Source: Jaminaea rosea
Taxonomy: Eukaryota > Basidiomycota > Exobasidiomycetes > Microstromatales
Length of the DNA: 64,000 nt
Reading direction: 5' to 3'
Assembly: GCF_003144245.1 (NCBI RefSeq)
Contig: NW_020289993.1
Location: 62,001-126,000, forward strand
The translations under genes were made by a program, and so were the position numbers. How positions within the stretch are numbered: position 1 is the stretch's first letter; each line of letters starts with the position of its first letter. Under the pieces are notes generated by a model. The model did no database searches and was not told where the DNA came from. It saw only the letters and a program-made list of their open reading frames with translations. Below, one piece after another: positions 36,614-47,651 of this stretch.

Positions 36614-38505
36614 ATGGCCGCCACTAAATCGCACGCGTCGCCTCTCTTCGACCCTTACTCAGACCCGGCGCATCCTACAAACGCCTGGCCAGCATGGAGG
36701 CGTCACGCTATGCTCGCCACTTTGGCTTTTCAAGCCTTCAGCGCAAACTATGCAGCCGGCGCGTTCGTATCTTGTGCATAGCGTCCGTATGCCGTAGCGT
36801 GCGAGCTGACTGACCGTAACTGCTTGCTCCTCACTCTCGCGCAGCCACTTGACCATCTTCCCGCAGATGTCCGAGTACTTTGGAGTCTCAATCGAGGCCA
36901 TCGCTAACTCCATCGGCATCAGCATTCTCGGTCTCGGCGTTGGGTCCCTTCTATGGTGTCCGCTAGCCCAAGCCATCGGGCACCGGCCGGTCTACCTCAT
37001 TGCGTGAGTATACTACCGTCACGAGCACTCTCAACGCCGTTGCTGATCACCTTGCGTTCGCAGCTGGACTTTCTTCGTACCATGTGCATTTTGGATGGCG
37101 TTCGCCAAGGATTACTCCACCTTCGCTGCCGGTCGCTTCTTTGCCGGCTTCGCAGGCAGCATTTCTCAAGTGCTACCCGCTACGAGCATCGCTGCGCTGT
37201 ACAAGCCAGAGTGGCGAGGCACCGCCGTCTCCGTGTGGGCCCTTCTTCTCATCATGGTGAGTGGGCGCGACCGTCCTCCAAATGCAGGCTTGACTGACAT
37301 GCGCATCCGCGCTCCCAGGGCCCACCCGCCGCTCCGCTCATCACCAGCGCCGTCACCCTCGCCCACGAATGGCAGTACTGCTACTACGTAGTCATCATCT
37401 TCGTAGGCGTCGAATGGTTCCTCGTCTTTGCCTTCTGTGGAGAGACCCTCTACACTCCTCCGCAACACGCCACGCCCATCAGTATCGCTGCCACTTCGAC
37501 CGCGGAGGAAGCATCCGACGAGGACCACAAGGGCGACAAGGAGAAGGAGGACGCCGTGCACACCAGCACAAGGGACGATCTTGAGGGTGCAAGGGGAGGG
37601 CAGCAGCAGGGTCATGTAGGCTACCTTTACAATCCACTGCGCGACCCGATGCGATTTCTGAAGGCGGCTGCTCAACCCCTAGCCATGGCCTGCTACGTGT
37701 CGGTGCTCTTGCCTTGCTTGTGGGCTGCCGTTGCCTTCGGCTGGAGTGTCGGCACCACCATCGTGAGTACGTCGAGGGAATCGCCCTGAATGTCCGGACG
37801 CTGACCGCATGCCCACCTTCTCGTTCCAGATCCTTCCTCAAGTGCTGCACGCCCCCGCATACGACTTTGGACCCATCCTCATCGGCTGCGCTTTCCTGGC
37901 CATCCTCGTCGGGTCGGTCATCGGCAAGATCTGCGGGGGTATCATCTCTGACCGGACTGTCACTTTCCTCGCAACGAGGAATGGGGCAGACGGCGTCAGG
38001 CGGCCAGAATACCGGCTGTGGGCTTTGCTGTTGCCGACGCTGATTCTCCTCCCGGCGATGATCCTGTTTGGTTACGGGTGGGCTGATAGGATGGCGTGGT
38101 GTGAGTATAAACAGGGCAGGAGGACATCGTCAAGAGGAGCTGCTGACTCCTCACCTCCTTCGCGCTGCAGGGGTCTCCATCGTCTTCGGCGCCGGTCTCT
38201 ACTACATTGGCAACGTCGCCGTATCCTCCATTGTGCAGACGTACATCGCCGAGAACGACATTTCTCGCTCCATGAGCTCAGTGTCTGTCTTCAACTTCAC
38301 CAAATGCGTCTTCAGCTTCGGCGTACCGTTCTACCTACCATCATGGACGGGTCTACCAGCATGGGAGGAGGGAGAGGAAGGCACGTTCAAGTCTTCCTAC
38401 CTCGCGCAGGGTCTCATCGTCTCGCTGCTTGGACTCGCCATGCTCGGGGGCCTGATTGCCTTTGGCGGACGTCTACGTCGATGGCAAGGGTTGCCGACGG
38501 CCTAA
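36614..38505 (+). CDS. MFS transporter, DHA1-type
   Basis: Plasma-membrane major facilitator with about 12 helices, probably a proton-coupled exporter. Six to seven exons. Start MAATKSHASPLFDPYSDPAH; cytosolic N-terminus, then helices in AMLATLAFQAFSANYAAGAF, HLTIFPQMSEYFGVSIEAIA, SIGISILGLGVGSLLWCPLA with the conserved QAIGHRPVYLIA loop (motif A region), FAAGRFFAGFAGSISQVLPA, and EWRGTAVSVWALLLIM. A hydrophilic central loop (SDEDHKGDKEKEDAVH) separates the halves. The second half includes AMACYVSVLLPCLWAAVAFG, GCAFLAILVGSVIGKICGGI, SIVFGAGLYYIGNVAVSSIV and SYLAQGLIVSLLGLAMLGGL, ending RRWQGLPTA. The layout matches fungal drug:H+ antiporter-1 proteins; substrate unknown. Its position opposite oxalate decarboxylase could suggest organic-acid export, which is inference only. 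Confidence 0.9.
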
Positions 38506-39027
38506 GCTTGGCTCGCTGTCCGTGTTGCAGCACCGAAATTTGATATCCTCTCAGTAGCTCAAGAGTGCAGACGAAGTGTGGGCGGCAAAGGCAAATTCGA
38601 GCGTGTGATTGCGTAGCTTCAGAAGAAAAGAAGCTACGGCGCTTGCTCTCTATCTGGGCAGCTGATGAGGTAGCTGCAGCATGTGCTCACACCCAAACGC
38701 AACCTCGACCACCTGCTCCCACTCCACTCAGTCCTTCACTCCTACTTCCCGTCCTTCCTTCTGTAGAGACGAGGCGTGGGTGCGGTGCAGAAGTCGTCAA
38801 GGTTATCCAAAAGTCGTCAAGGTTATCCACTGATACGGGGTTATACTCATAAGCCCGCGTGGTCTTGAGGCCATCCTTCCGCCACTTCATGGCTTTTCAT
38901 GATGCTGCTCGTGATAGAGGTGAGAAGTCGAGCAATGCGATGCGGGGCAAGGCTGCTCCTTAATGGAGCTTTGAGCACTTGTCTTTCGTGAGAGTGCGGC
39001 AAAAGCTTCGAGGAAAGTATTGGGCGA
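38506..39027. other. Intergenic
   Basis: Between the MFS stop and the HNH-like frame's stop (convergent). No gene is seen; a 20-bp direct repeat lies within. Confidence 0.5.
38791..38830. repeat. 20-bp tandem duplication
   Basis: Two adjacent copies of aagtcgtcaaggttatccaa, the second differing only in its last base. The motif ttatcca within it could be a protein site, but this is not established. Confidence 0.85.
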
Positions 39028-40338
39028 CTATAAGTGTTGTCGTAATATTTCCTCTTCTCTTGGTACCTCTAGCGGCCTGTCGCTCTTGATGAGCTGGCAA
39101 ACGACGCAGACCGCATGCACGTTGCCCCGCGCGTATGGTCCCTTGGGTCGAATGCGATCCGGCGAGCAGTTTTGTGGCCGGATGCAGCGGAAGTCGTCCC
39201 GGATGTGCTGAATGGCTGCCGCCGATAAGCCGTCTTGGGCAGACCTTGGCGTTACGGGGGGGGGGGGTGAGGCCGTCGTGTGCCTGAGTGCGCGAGCTCG
39301 CGGCTCCTCGAACGTCATTCGGCACCCGCAGATCGCGCACCGGAAGTTCTGCTCCAGGACGCACTCCTCCAATACCCTCGCCAACTCGCTCTGGTCTGGC
39401 AGTGGGTGGTCGTACGTCGTCGACCGCTTGCTCCGAGCGCGCGCGTGCGTGGCGAGGCGACGCAGGCGAGGCCGCACGACGAAACGGAACCACCTCTCCT
39501 CTCGGTCTGCCAGCATTTGCCAGTCCTTGCCGGCCCCCCCCTCCAATCCTGGCTGCTCGTCGGGGTGGAGGAGGACGCCTTACTCGACGGTCAGGGAATG
39601 CCTCTCGCCGGCCCAGCGGATGATGGTTGGCAGCCAAGACTCGGAGGCCAGGTCCCGCGGGAACGAGTTGCGGACGACAGCATTTACGCCAATGTCAAGG
39701 ATTGTGGTCGCAATCAGCGACAGTCCGTACCAGCCGTAGGCAGCCCTCTATATCGGTTCCGCCATCCCTTGGCGCACGCCGCGAATGCGCTTGGCAATGG
39801 TGGCCAGCTTGGGCCACACGACGTCCTTCGCCTCTCGGAGCGTGATGCCCCACTCCCCGATCCCAGGCCAGTTGGCAGGCCACATCAACCCCAGGCCGGG
39901 CATTCCGTGGCTCAGCGGTGCTCGAAGGTAGGCCGAGAGCGAGGGCTGAGCACCGATCAGGCTCTGCTCCATCTGGGCAACGTTGTTGTATTGCGCAGCC
40001 TGGGCGAAAATGAAGCCGACGAGATCGTCCCGCCCTGCACGGCCAGCGACGAGAGAGCGACCATCATGGCCGGTGACGTTGAACAGAGCCTTCATGGTTG
40101 GGAAAGCCAGGGCGATCGTGTTTGGCCTGATGCTTTGGCCCACACGGCGCCTCCATGGAGCCATGCCTTCCTTCGCGTTCATGGCCAATCGGAGACGGCA
40201 GAGGAGGAGCTCGCCTTGTAATTCGGCCCGTCTCTTCAGCTTGCGTTGCACTTCTTTCGGTAGATCACCAGATGGAGTACTCAATGCTACTGCGAACGAG
40301 GCCGGTGTAGCGTCCACAGGGAAGGCGAGGAGTGGCAT
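39028..40338 (-). pseudogene. HNH-like zinc-binding orphan, possibly broken
   Basis: A single minus-strand reading frame of 437 codons starts at MPLLAFPVDATPASFAVALS and ends EEEILRQHL, but is interrupted by two in-frame stop codons. Each stop lies in a very short segment with GT...AG ends (30 and 36 nt), so either two unusually short introns remove them or the gene is decaying. The C-terminal part resembles an HNH nuclease fold: a first knuckle CAICGC, then SPDRIRPKGPYARGNVHAVC and a second pair C-V-V-C with a following K-SD. The usual catalytic His-Asn context is only partly recognisable (DRI...GNV). The N-terminal 260 residues (RAELQGELLLCRLRLAMNAK, LVGFIFAQAAQYNNVAQME) match nothing I know. 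It carries a 12-G tract in its coding region and a 20-C tract just upstream. Function unknown. Confidence 0.55.
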
Positions 40339-41657
40339 GGTGTCGCAGTCCCCCCCCCCCCCCCCCCCCTCCCCTGCTCATCTGGTCCTCCACTCCGTCT
40401 TGCAATATTCGCTTGCTTGCTGGTATCATGTTCCCTTCCTCCTACTCTTCCATCTCTGGGAGCTTGCTCGGCCGGAGTCTCGAATGCTCAAATTGACCAA
40501 GCAGTGATCGTCCACGGTGCAAGCTCTGGCCTCCTCGCCTGCCAGCTGGCCCCGCTTGCTTGGTCGCTGCAAGCCCGTGCCCTGAGCCCCAGACGTGATG
40601 ATTGGGTCGTTGATTGATATTGCCAGCCGTCGTGCGGAGGCCACGTTGCCATTTGCTGCCGCGCCTCATGGGCGGAGGGGCGGTCGAGCCGTAGCGTTGT
40701 ATGCGACGACGACGAGCTGAAGATGATGACGAGTATAGCTGAAGGTGATGATAGCGATGATGAAGCTACTGATGCTGATATGTGTGTGATGCGGATGTTG
40801 GCCTGCTAGACGACAAGGCCATAGATGCGCAGTCGTCCCCCTTGCGCGAGGCAAGTCGTATCCACTTGCGCCCGACGTTGGGGAACTGGCGCCAACACCG
40901 CAGAGGATAGATGGAGCGGCGATGAGGAGATGAAGGTCGTTGAGGAGATAGAGAAGAAGAAGAGGAGGAGAGGCAAGGTGGACGCCTGGCCAGCCGGGCG
41001 TAAGGCCAGAGTGGATGCCAAGTTGAGCGCAGCTCAGCTCAACTCGAGGTTGGGAGGATGTGGGTTGACGACGCGACTGAGCACGAGTTAGCCGAGGGTG
41101 CCTCGACCAGCCGCGTCGCCCTGCAGGGTGTGTGTTCGGTGCTGCTCTCTTTTGTGGTAACGAGAAGGTGGATGGTGGGCTGGACGCCTGGGAAGGGAAG
41201 CGAGATTGCTTTTGGTGGTGCGGAGGCAAAGAGAAGTTGGCACAAGAGCGGCCCGTCCGCCCGCAGGCCAATCCCATCTCGCAGGCAGAGAGCACCACGT
41301 GGGCGAGCGGGCCGGCGGGCCGGCGGGCCATGGGTGGACTCGACTGGCGCACGGACCAGGCGGACCGCCTTCTCTTCGCAGCATCCTACGGTCCCCCGCT
41401 TCACTCATCCACCTCTCACGAGATCAGACGATCATCGATGCCGTCAAGACTCTGACTGTGAGTATGCGAGGCACTCAGGCTTGCGATCGGTATATCTATC
41501 GCGTGCACTTCTTGCGCTGCGGTCTCGTCGTGGAGCGGGCGGATGAGCCAGGCATGCCACTCTCTCCAGGTCGCGCCTCCCTTTCATCGTGTTTTGGGCG
41601 ATACACTACTGATCAAGTATTCGATTACCAGCATCCAGGGGAGAGATAGAGACGAGA
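40339..41657. other. Intergenic with long poly-C tract
   Basis: A run of 20 C residues at 40350-40369 lies about a dozen bases upstream of the HNH-like start. The rest holds only low-complexity open frames on both strands (for example 40666-41352 on minus, rich in S, P, R and H), which are not supported as genes. Confidence 0.5.
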
Positions 41658-41660
41658 AGG

Positions 41661-41715
41661 ACAAGAGAGGACAAGGGAGGACAAGGGAGGACAAGGGAGG
41701 ACAAGGGAGGACAAG
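41661..41715. repeat. 10-bp minisatellite, about 5.5 copies
   Basis: Unit acaagggagg is repeated head to tail, the first copy differing by one base. It ends five bases before the acetyl-CoA synthetase stop codon side, so it lies in that gene's 3' UTR. Confidence 0.9.
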
Positions 41716-41719
41716 CAGC

Positions 41720-44202
41720 CTATTTCTTTGCCTGATCCTTGTTCCAGACTTCAATAATCCCGTCGACAACACTGGGGTCTGCCAGCGATGACACGTCTCC
41801 GAGCTGATCTGCCTCATTAGAAGCGACCTTGCGAAGGATGCGCCTCATGATCTTACCACTTCTCGTCTTACTTTTGGTCGTTTTGAGCCCCGTAGAGGGT
41901 TCGGAGAGGTTCGTAGAGCGTCCAGGGACGTCAGGGACGTCAGGGACGTTCACAGAGGAGTCGGAGCGGTCGAGGAGGTTCGTGGAGAGTTTGGAGAGGG
42001 CCGAGAGGTTGACAGAGGGTCCAGTGAAGTGCGTCGAGGTATCGAGGAGGTGTTGTGAGGGTTTGGAAGGAACAAGAAGGTCATCAAGGGCAGAAGTCAG
42101 CGGCTATACTCAGAAGTCACGCGTCCGCAGCTGCAAGTACTCACGGGAGATCCTTGACGACGAGAATCTTCTTGGGAGCAGCAAATGGACCGATGTTCCT
42201 GCGAACCTGCAGCACCAGCTCCTTGACGAGCGCCTCGTGTGAGTCGTAGCTGAAGGACGGCTTCAGGGCCACGTACGCGCAGATAGCCTGTCCAGTGACT
42301 TCGTCGGCAATGCCCACCACAGCGCTCTCGGACACGCCCGGGTGTTGAATGAGGGCACTCTCAATCTCCGCCGTACCGATGCGGTGTCCCGAGACGTTGC
42401 ACACATCATCGACACGTCCCTTGATCCAGATGTACCCATCCTTGTCCCTCGCTGCACCGTCGCCCGTGAAGTAGTACCCGGGGTAGGGTTTGAGGTACAC
42501 GTCGAGGAAGCGTTGGTGGTCGCCCTTGATCGTGCGGGCCATAGAGGGCCAGGGCTGCTTGATGGCGAGGACACCCTCGACTTCATTGCCCTCGATGAGC
42601 TTGCCCGACTGCGGGTCGAGGAGGACGGGCTCCACGCCCCAGAAGGGGACCGTTGCGGAGCCAGGCTTCGTCTTGGTCGCGCCGGGGAAGGGGGAGATCA
42701 TGTGCGCGCCAGTCTCTGTCTGCCAGTAGGTGTCGACCACAGCACATTCACCGTGCCCGACGTTCTCGTTGTACCAGTCCCACGCTTCGGGGTTGATGGG
42801 TTCGCCGACGGTGCCGATGACGCGCAGCGAGGTGAGGTCGTGACCCTTGACGTGCTCCTCGCCCAGGCGACGCAGCAGGCGGATCGAGGTGGGGGCCGTG
42901 TAGAACTGGGTGAGCTTGTGTTGCGCGACGACCTCCCAGTAGCGGGATGCGGTCGGGTAGACGGGCGTGGACTCGAAAATGAGCGTGGTGACGCCGTTCA
43001 TCAAGGGGCCGTAGACGATGTACGAGTGGCCCGTGATCCAGCCCACGTCGGCCATGCACGCGAATCGGTCGTTCTCGTGGACGTCAAAGATGTGCTTGAC
43101 AGTGAGCGCCGTGCCAAGCAGGTAGCCGGCGGTGGAGTGGACGACACCCTTGGGCTTTCCCGTGGAGCCCGAGGTGTAGAGGATGAACAAGGGGTCCTCC
43201 GACTGAACGGGGACAGGCGAGCAGTAGGCGCGCTCGGCGGCAGCAGCGTCGTGCCACCACTTGTCGCGACCTTCTTGCATGGGGACGTCAGAGCCAGTTC
43301 GCTTGACGACGAGGCAGTGCTCGACCTTGGGGCACTCCTTGAGGGCTGCATCGACGATGGACTTGGTAGCGATGGTGCGTCCACCGCGCTTGCCCTCGTC
43401 GGTGGTGATGACGACGCGGGCATCGCAGTCGACGGCTCGGTCGCGCAGGGAGTCGGCGGAGAAGCCTGCAAAGACGACAGAGTGGACTGCTCCGATACGA
43501 GCGCAGGCAAGGAGGGCAACAGCAGCCTCTGGAATCATGGGCAGGTAAACAATGACGGCATCTCCCTTGCGGACGCCCATGTTGGTCAGGGCGTTGGCGA
43601 CTTGGCAGACTTCGGCGAGGAGCTCCCTGCGCGTGAGAGACGGCGGCGGCGGCGGTCAGCATGAGAATACAATGCGTGCCGCGGCGTCATGAGCTCACTT
43701 GTAAGAGATCTCCTTGCCCTGTCCAGGCTCATCGGCTTCCCAGATGATGGCAGTCTGCGAGTGCGGGGTCGCAGGGGGTCGCGCCGGGTCAGCTTGAGCT
43801 CCTTTGCATCGTCTTGCGCGCGCATGCTCACCTTGTCCGGGTGCCTAAAGGCCCAACGATCGACACAGTTGTACGAGGCGTTGAGCTGTCCCTCAGGGAA
43901 CCAGGCTACGTCTCCCTTCTCGAAGCCACCATGTCGCACCGTCTTGAAGGGCACGTCCCAGTCGATAGTCTCACGTCCGAGCTGCGAGCGCGAGGCGCGA
44001 TGTCAGTGCGATGTAACTCACGACGTTCGCACGCCGCGCTCACCTTGCCCCAGAACTCATCGATCTTGGTGATCGAGGCCTGGTAGTTGCTCTTGTACGT
44101 CGCCTCGTCGATGTGAGGCTTAGGGCGGTCATGAGATCCTGTTCCCTTGCCCTTGAGGCGGGCCGGGATGTCATACGTCTTTACTTCGCGGTATTCAGCC
44201 AT
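41720..44202 (-). CDS. ACS: Acetyl-CoA synthetase
   Basis: AMP-forming ligase making acetyl-CoA from acetate, ATP and CoA in the cytosol/nucleus. At least five exons: [48 protein letters not shown] with [17 protein letters not shown]; then [17 protein letters not shown] and the large core. Core motifs: [20 protein letters not shown] (A3 phosphate loop), [27 protein letters not shown] (A5), [20 protein letters not shown] (A7), [20 protein letters not shown] (A8). The final exon carries [14 protein letters not shown], whose Lys is the acyl-transfer/acetylation site. The last intron (41871-42144, 274 nt) is much longer than the others and internally repetitive. The start codon at 44202 is preceded by an open stretch with a 13-G tract. 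The assignment is firm. Confidence 0.96.
41871..42144 (-). other. Long repetitive last intron of acetyl-CoA synthetase
   Basis: Donor GTGAGT and acceptor CAAAAG join KDLP to KTRSGK in frame. On the plus strand the 9-mer cagggacgt occurs three times in tandem (41923-41949) and related ggag/gagg-rich blocks fill the rest. The plus strand stays open across it, giving a spurious frame. Confidence 0.8.
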
Positions 44203-46441
44203 GTTCTCTGCGATGAGGTGTGGATGGCAATCGGGGGGGGGGGGGACCAAAGAAGGAGAGGGCGCCCGCCTACTTGTAGGCTGTTGTGGAGTGGGTGCGG
44301 GGAAGGCGAGGACTGCTCGTTAATCCGGCTTCGCCAGAGAGAGTGCGACGAGATGGTCAAAGGCCGAGTCGTGCCTCCCTCCCGCCGCTCTCCGTGACTG
44401 CCAGCCGTCGATGCATGACGATTGAGTTGGCTGCCACACCAGTGTCTGTGCGTCGTGTCATCGTGAGCCCGCCTGGCCCAGCATTCTCGTTGTGGGGAAG
44501 CAAGCCGGCAGTGAGGCAGCGGCGACCAAACCACCGAGCCAAGCCACTTGCAACCTGCAGCTCCACCTGACCCACGTCCGCATCCCTCAGCTCAATCGCC
44601 CAACCACAGCGAAGGCCGGGTGAAACGCACTGCCGCACTCGAGAGCGGACGAAGCGGAACTGACGGACGTCGACAGAGCTCACGCCGCTGCTTCGATCGC
44701 CATCCTCACCAAAGAAGACGAGCTCTCTCCACGACGATCAATCGCCAAGCCTTGCTTGCCTCGCGAAGCGACGAGGCAGAGGAAGCCGGGCGTGGGGTAC
44801 GCTACGCTACGAAGCGTCGATTGCAATGAGATCGAGAGGGAAGTTGAAGTGAGAGGGAGGAAGACTCGGCCGCGTGAAGCGACGCCGTTGGTTGACCCGC
44901 CATTGCCAATCCAACGCCTTGACGAACCCCGCTGTTCAGAGAAAGCATTCGCCGTAGCCGTCGCCGTAGCCGTCCCCTCAGCCACCGCCGGCGCGGCGCG
45001 TTCAAAGTCAGCCTTGTGTGTATGTGTCTGTGTGGCTGTCACTCGAGCCCCAAGTTCTACGGTGCTCGACGAAGAGGTGGGGAAGGAGGTGCAGTGAGAG
45101 GGAAACGGGAGATGGGCGAGAAGTCGGGTCGGCAAGGTAATTAGCACCACAGGTGAAAGAGCACACATTTCGCAATAAGGAGACTGGATGACAGTCGTCT
45201 CATATTCGATAAGAGGTCACACGCTGATAGTAAGCCTATCATCGCACGACTCGTTCGGGTCTCCCCTAGTGATACAAACAGCCCTCACGCCCATGGCCCC
45301 AGGATCTCCTACCCTACTCTCCCAGCTGTACACCTCTCAACAAGTGATTCATGAGCAAAGCATCCTTTCAATCGGCTGACTCTGCGCAACGCCAGGACGT
45401 ATGCCTGCCTCCTAGAGGTCAGGTCTCTGCCCCGTCCAATGCCTAGCTATGCTACGCCTCTTAAAGGCTAGAGAGCGAACGCATAGAAGCCGGCGCCGAG
45501 GTCATGTTCACGGTGTGAGAGAGGGGCCAGAGGCGGCGAAAGCGATGGGGTAGCGTGGGGTCGAGGGACAGCGCTATGCTTCGAGGTCCGTCGAGGATGG
45601 GTGAAGCCAGCGTTGTGCACCCGCCCATGCGCCCCCCTAGACATCGACGCAGCACTCCGCAGTTTTCTCTTGTCGCTCGCGATGACCCTCAAACTACAAT
45701 ACGTCGAGCTCCGGATCCTGCCTCTCCAACCGCCTCCCCTGTGAGCCGTGACGCCACGAGGAGTGTCTGAGATGACTGGGAGATCAGGGCACGGATCAAG
45801 TGCGCCTCCTTGAACCACGATGATGGAGGCGATCGTCGTGGTCGCCACTCTTGCACAGCGAGATGAGACTGCTGAGCCGCTCGGCAGCGTCGGAGAAGGG
45901 TTGCAACTCCTGTGAGGATGCCAGACATTCCGTCACTTTGTGTGGGAGAGGATCAAAGGAGGTCGGAAAACGTATGCGGGACCAGCCCGTCAAAATCGCC
46001 TGGCCAGGGCAGCGAGAGGCGAGCTAGGTGCCGGCAGACTGCTGCGGCATCATCTCTGACCAGCAAAGCGGCTAGCCCTGTCCCTGATGCGAGGAGGATG
46101 GATGATGGACGATGGCGCCCATCGATGCTGCAACTCCATCTCGCAGCTCGACCACCTGTACTTGCTCTACCTATTCGATCCGCCTTCCCTCGTCGGAACG
46201 GAATATGTTCACCTCTTAGTGCCACGGCCCGCCCCGCCGCCTGCCTGCCTCGCCCAGCCTCTGCCTGACCCTCTCTGCCCTTCGGCTCCGCGCGAAGCGA
46301 TTTTCTGCGGGCCCAGCGACGGGGCGGTCGATGGGCCTTGGACTGGCTCACTCACCGCCAAACGACTACCAAGTGCGAATCCAAGCTCGCTCCGAACTTC
46401 CTAGTCCCACCCTATCTCCCCCCCTTCGACAGATCATCAAG
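44203..46441. other. Long intergenic region, no supportable gene
   Basis: 2.2 kb between the start of acetyl-CoA synthetase (-) and the presumed first exon of eL34 (+). It begins with a 13-G tract (44233-44245). Minus-strand frames at 45468-46351 contain stretches that look weakly coding (for example SQELQPFSDAAERLSSLISL) in different frames, but no exon chain could be built. It may hold an unrecognised small gene. Confidence 0.4.
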
Positions 46442-46919
46442 GTGAGCATGCGCGACAAGCAGGCAACTATGCGGCAATCGCTGTCGTCACCTTCATCATC
46501 ATCGCCATCGTCATCGTCGTCGAACTGCTGCTCGTGCTGGCGGAGGAAGGCTGAGCGGTTGAGGGAAGCAAGGACGAGGCTGTCGAAGCTGGTATTGTGG
46601 GATCTGCCCTTCGCCGCTAGCTAAAAGCTGGCAATGAGAAGCAGGCGAAGAGCTGCGTGAGGGCAGACATTGCTTGCTGGAGGGAAGGCCAGTTGGGAGA
46701 ATGGATTGGCAATGAGGAGGCGGAGGATGGGACGATGAAGTTGCGGTAGTAGCTCGGACAACGCAGACGAGAGCTGGCAAGGGCTGCGCCAGGGTAGCAG
46801 CTCGAGCTTGCGACGACGATGATGATGACGACGGCGAACATGATGATGACGCCGGCACAGCAGCGTTGACGCTCGGTCGCAGCACGCTCACCACCTCCCC
46901 TGCCCTCCCTCCCGCACAG
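46442..46919 (+). other. 5' UTR intron of eL34
   Basis: The eL34 ATG follows directly after a CCCGCACAG acceptor, and a good donor (AAG-GTGAGC) lies 478 nt upstream, so the gene very likely has a leader intron ending at the start codon. Ribosomal-protein leader introns often boost expression or host small RNAs. Several tgatga-like boxes occur near 46826-46852, but I could not define a box C/D or H/ACA RNA. Confidence 0.6.
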
Positions 46920-47258
46920 ATGGCCCAACGCGTCACCCTCCGTCGTCGCAACCCGTACAACACCAAGTCGAACCGTCGTCGTGTTGTCAAGACGCCCGGT
47001 GGCAAGCTCCGTTACCTTCACATCAAGAAGTTGCCTACCGCCCCCAAGTGCGGTGACTGCCACATCGCCCTCCCCGGCGTCAAGGCTCTCCGCCCCAGGG
47101 AGTACGCTACCGTCTCAAAGAGGGAGAAGTCCGTCCAGAGGGCTTACGGTGGATCTCGTTGTGGACAATGCCTCAGGACCCGCATCATCAGGGCTTTCCT
47201 CGTTGAGGAGGCCAAGATCGTCAAGCAGGTCATGAAGGCTGCCGCTGCCAAGAAGTAA
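46920..47258 (+). CDS. RPL34: 60S ribosomal protein eL34
   Basis: Structural protein of the large ribosomal subunit, 112 aa in a single coding exon. Begins MAQRVTLRRRNPYNTKSNRR and contains VVKTPGGKLRYLHIKKLPTA, then the zinc-binding pair KCGDC and a second pair SRCGQC, plus RPREYATVSKREKSVQRAYGG and RIIRAFLVEEAKIVKQVMKA. The length and every conserved block match eukaryotic eL34. Codon use is strongly biased to C-ending codons, as expected of a highly expressed gene. The 5' leader intron ends immediately before the ATG. Confidence 0.98.
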   Translation: MAQRVTLRRRNPYNTKSNRRRVVKTPGGKLRYLHIKKLPTAPKCGDCHIALPGVKALRPREYATVSKREKSVQRAYGGSRCGQCLRTRIIRAFLVEEAKIVKQVMKAAAAKK

Positions 47259-47651
47259 AAGGATGCGATCGCAACCGCCCCTCCGACTTCTCCTACCGCA
47301 GCCAACTCATTCTTCGTCAAGTCCAGTGGCACTACGCCTCAACTTGTCGTACCCAACTCGCCTCCTCTTCGTCATCTCTACACCTTGTACACTCCTTCCC
47401 TGACTCGTGAGATTGCGGGGCATACACTCTGCCTCGCTGACGAAGAATGGCACACATCTTGATACGCACAGCACGCAGAGGCGGGACAGAGAAGCGAGTG
47501 CAGACGACGTGGAGAGCTAGACAGACCAAGTCACGCAGTTCACGCAGTTCGTGCGCGGCATATATGGTGATTGATTGCATATGATACGAGGAGGGAAAGC
47601 AGGACGAGAAGCAGGGGTCGTCTCCCGTCCTTTGATTGAGTGATCGACGTC
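47259..47651. other. Convergent 3' flanks of eL34 and the Wwm1-like gene
   Basis: No gene is seen. This 393-bp interval contains both 3' UTRs. Confidence 0.55.

Noticed and set aside
40666-41352. Minus-strand 228-codon frame between the HNH-like gene and acetyl-CoA synthetase
   Set aside because: Low complexity, no conserved motif, and no TATA or splice support.
42342-43664. Plus-strand open frame of 440 codons opposite acetyl-CoA synthetase
   Set aside because: Antisense of the adenylation core with strong codon bias; no start context or motif.
46820-46860. Possible box C/D snoRNA in the eL34 leader intron
   Set aside because: Only C-box-like tgatga strings are visible; no matching D box, terminal stem or guide could be defined.
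46511-47063. Minus-strand frames opposite eL34
   Set aside because: Antisense of the leader intron and eL34 coding exon; no independent support.
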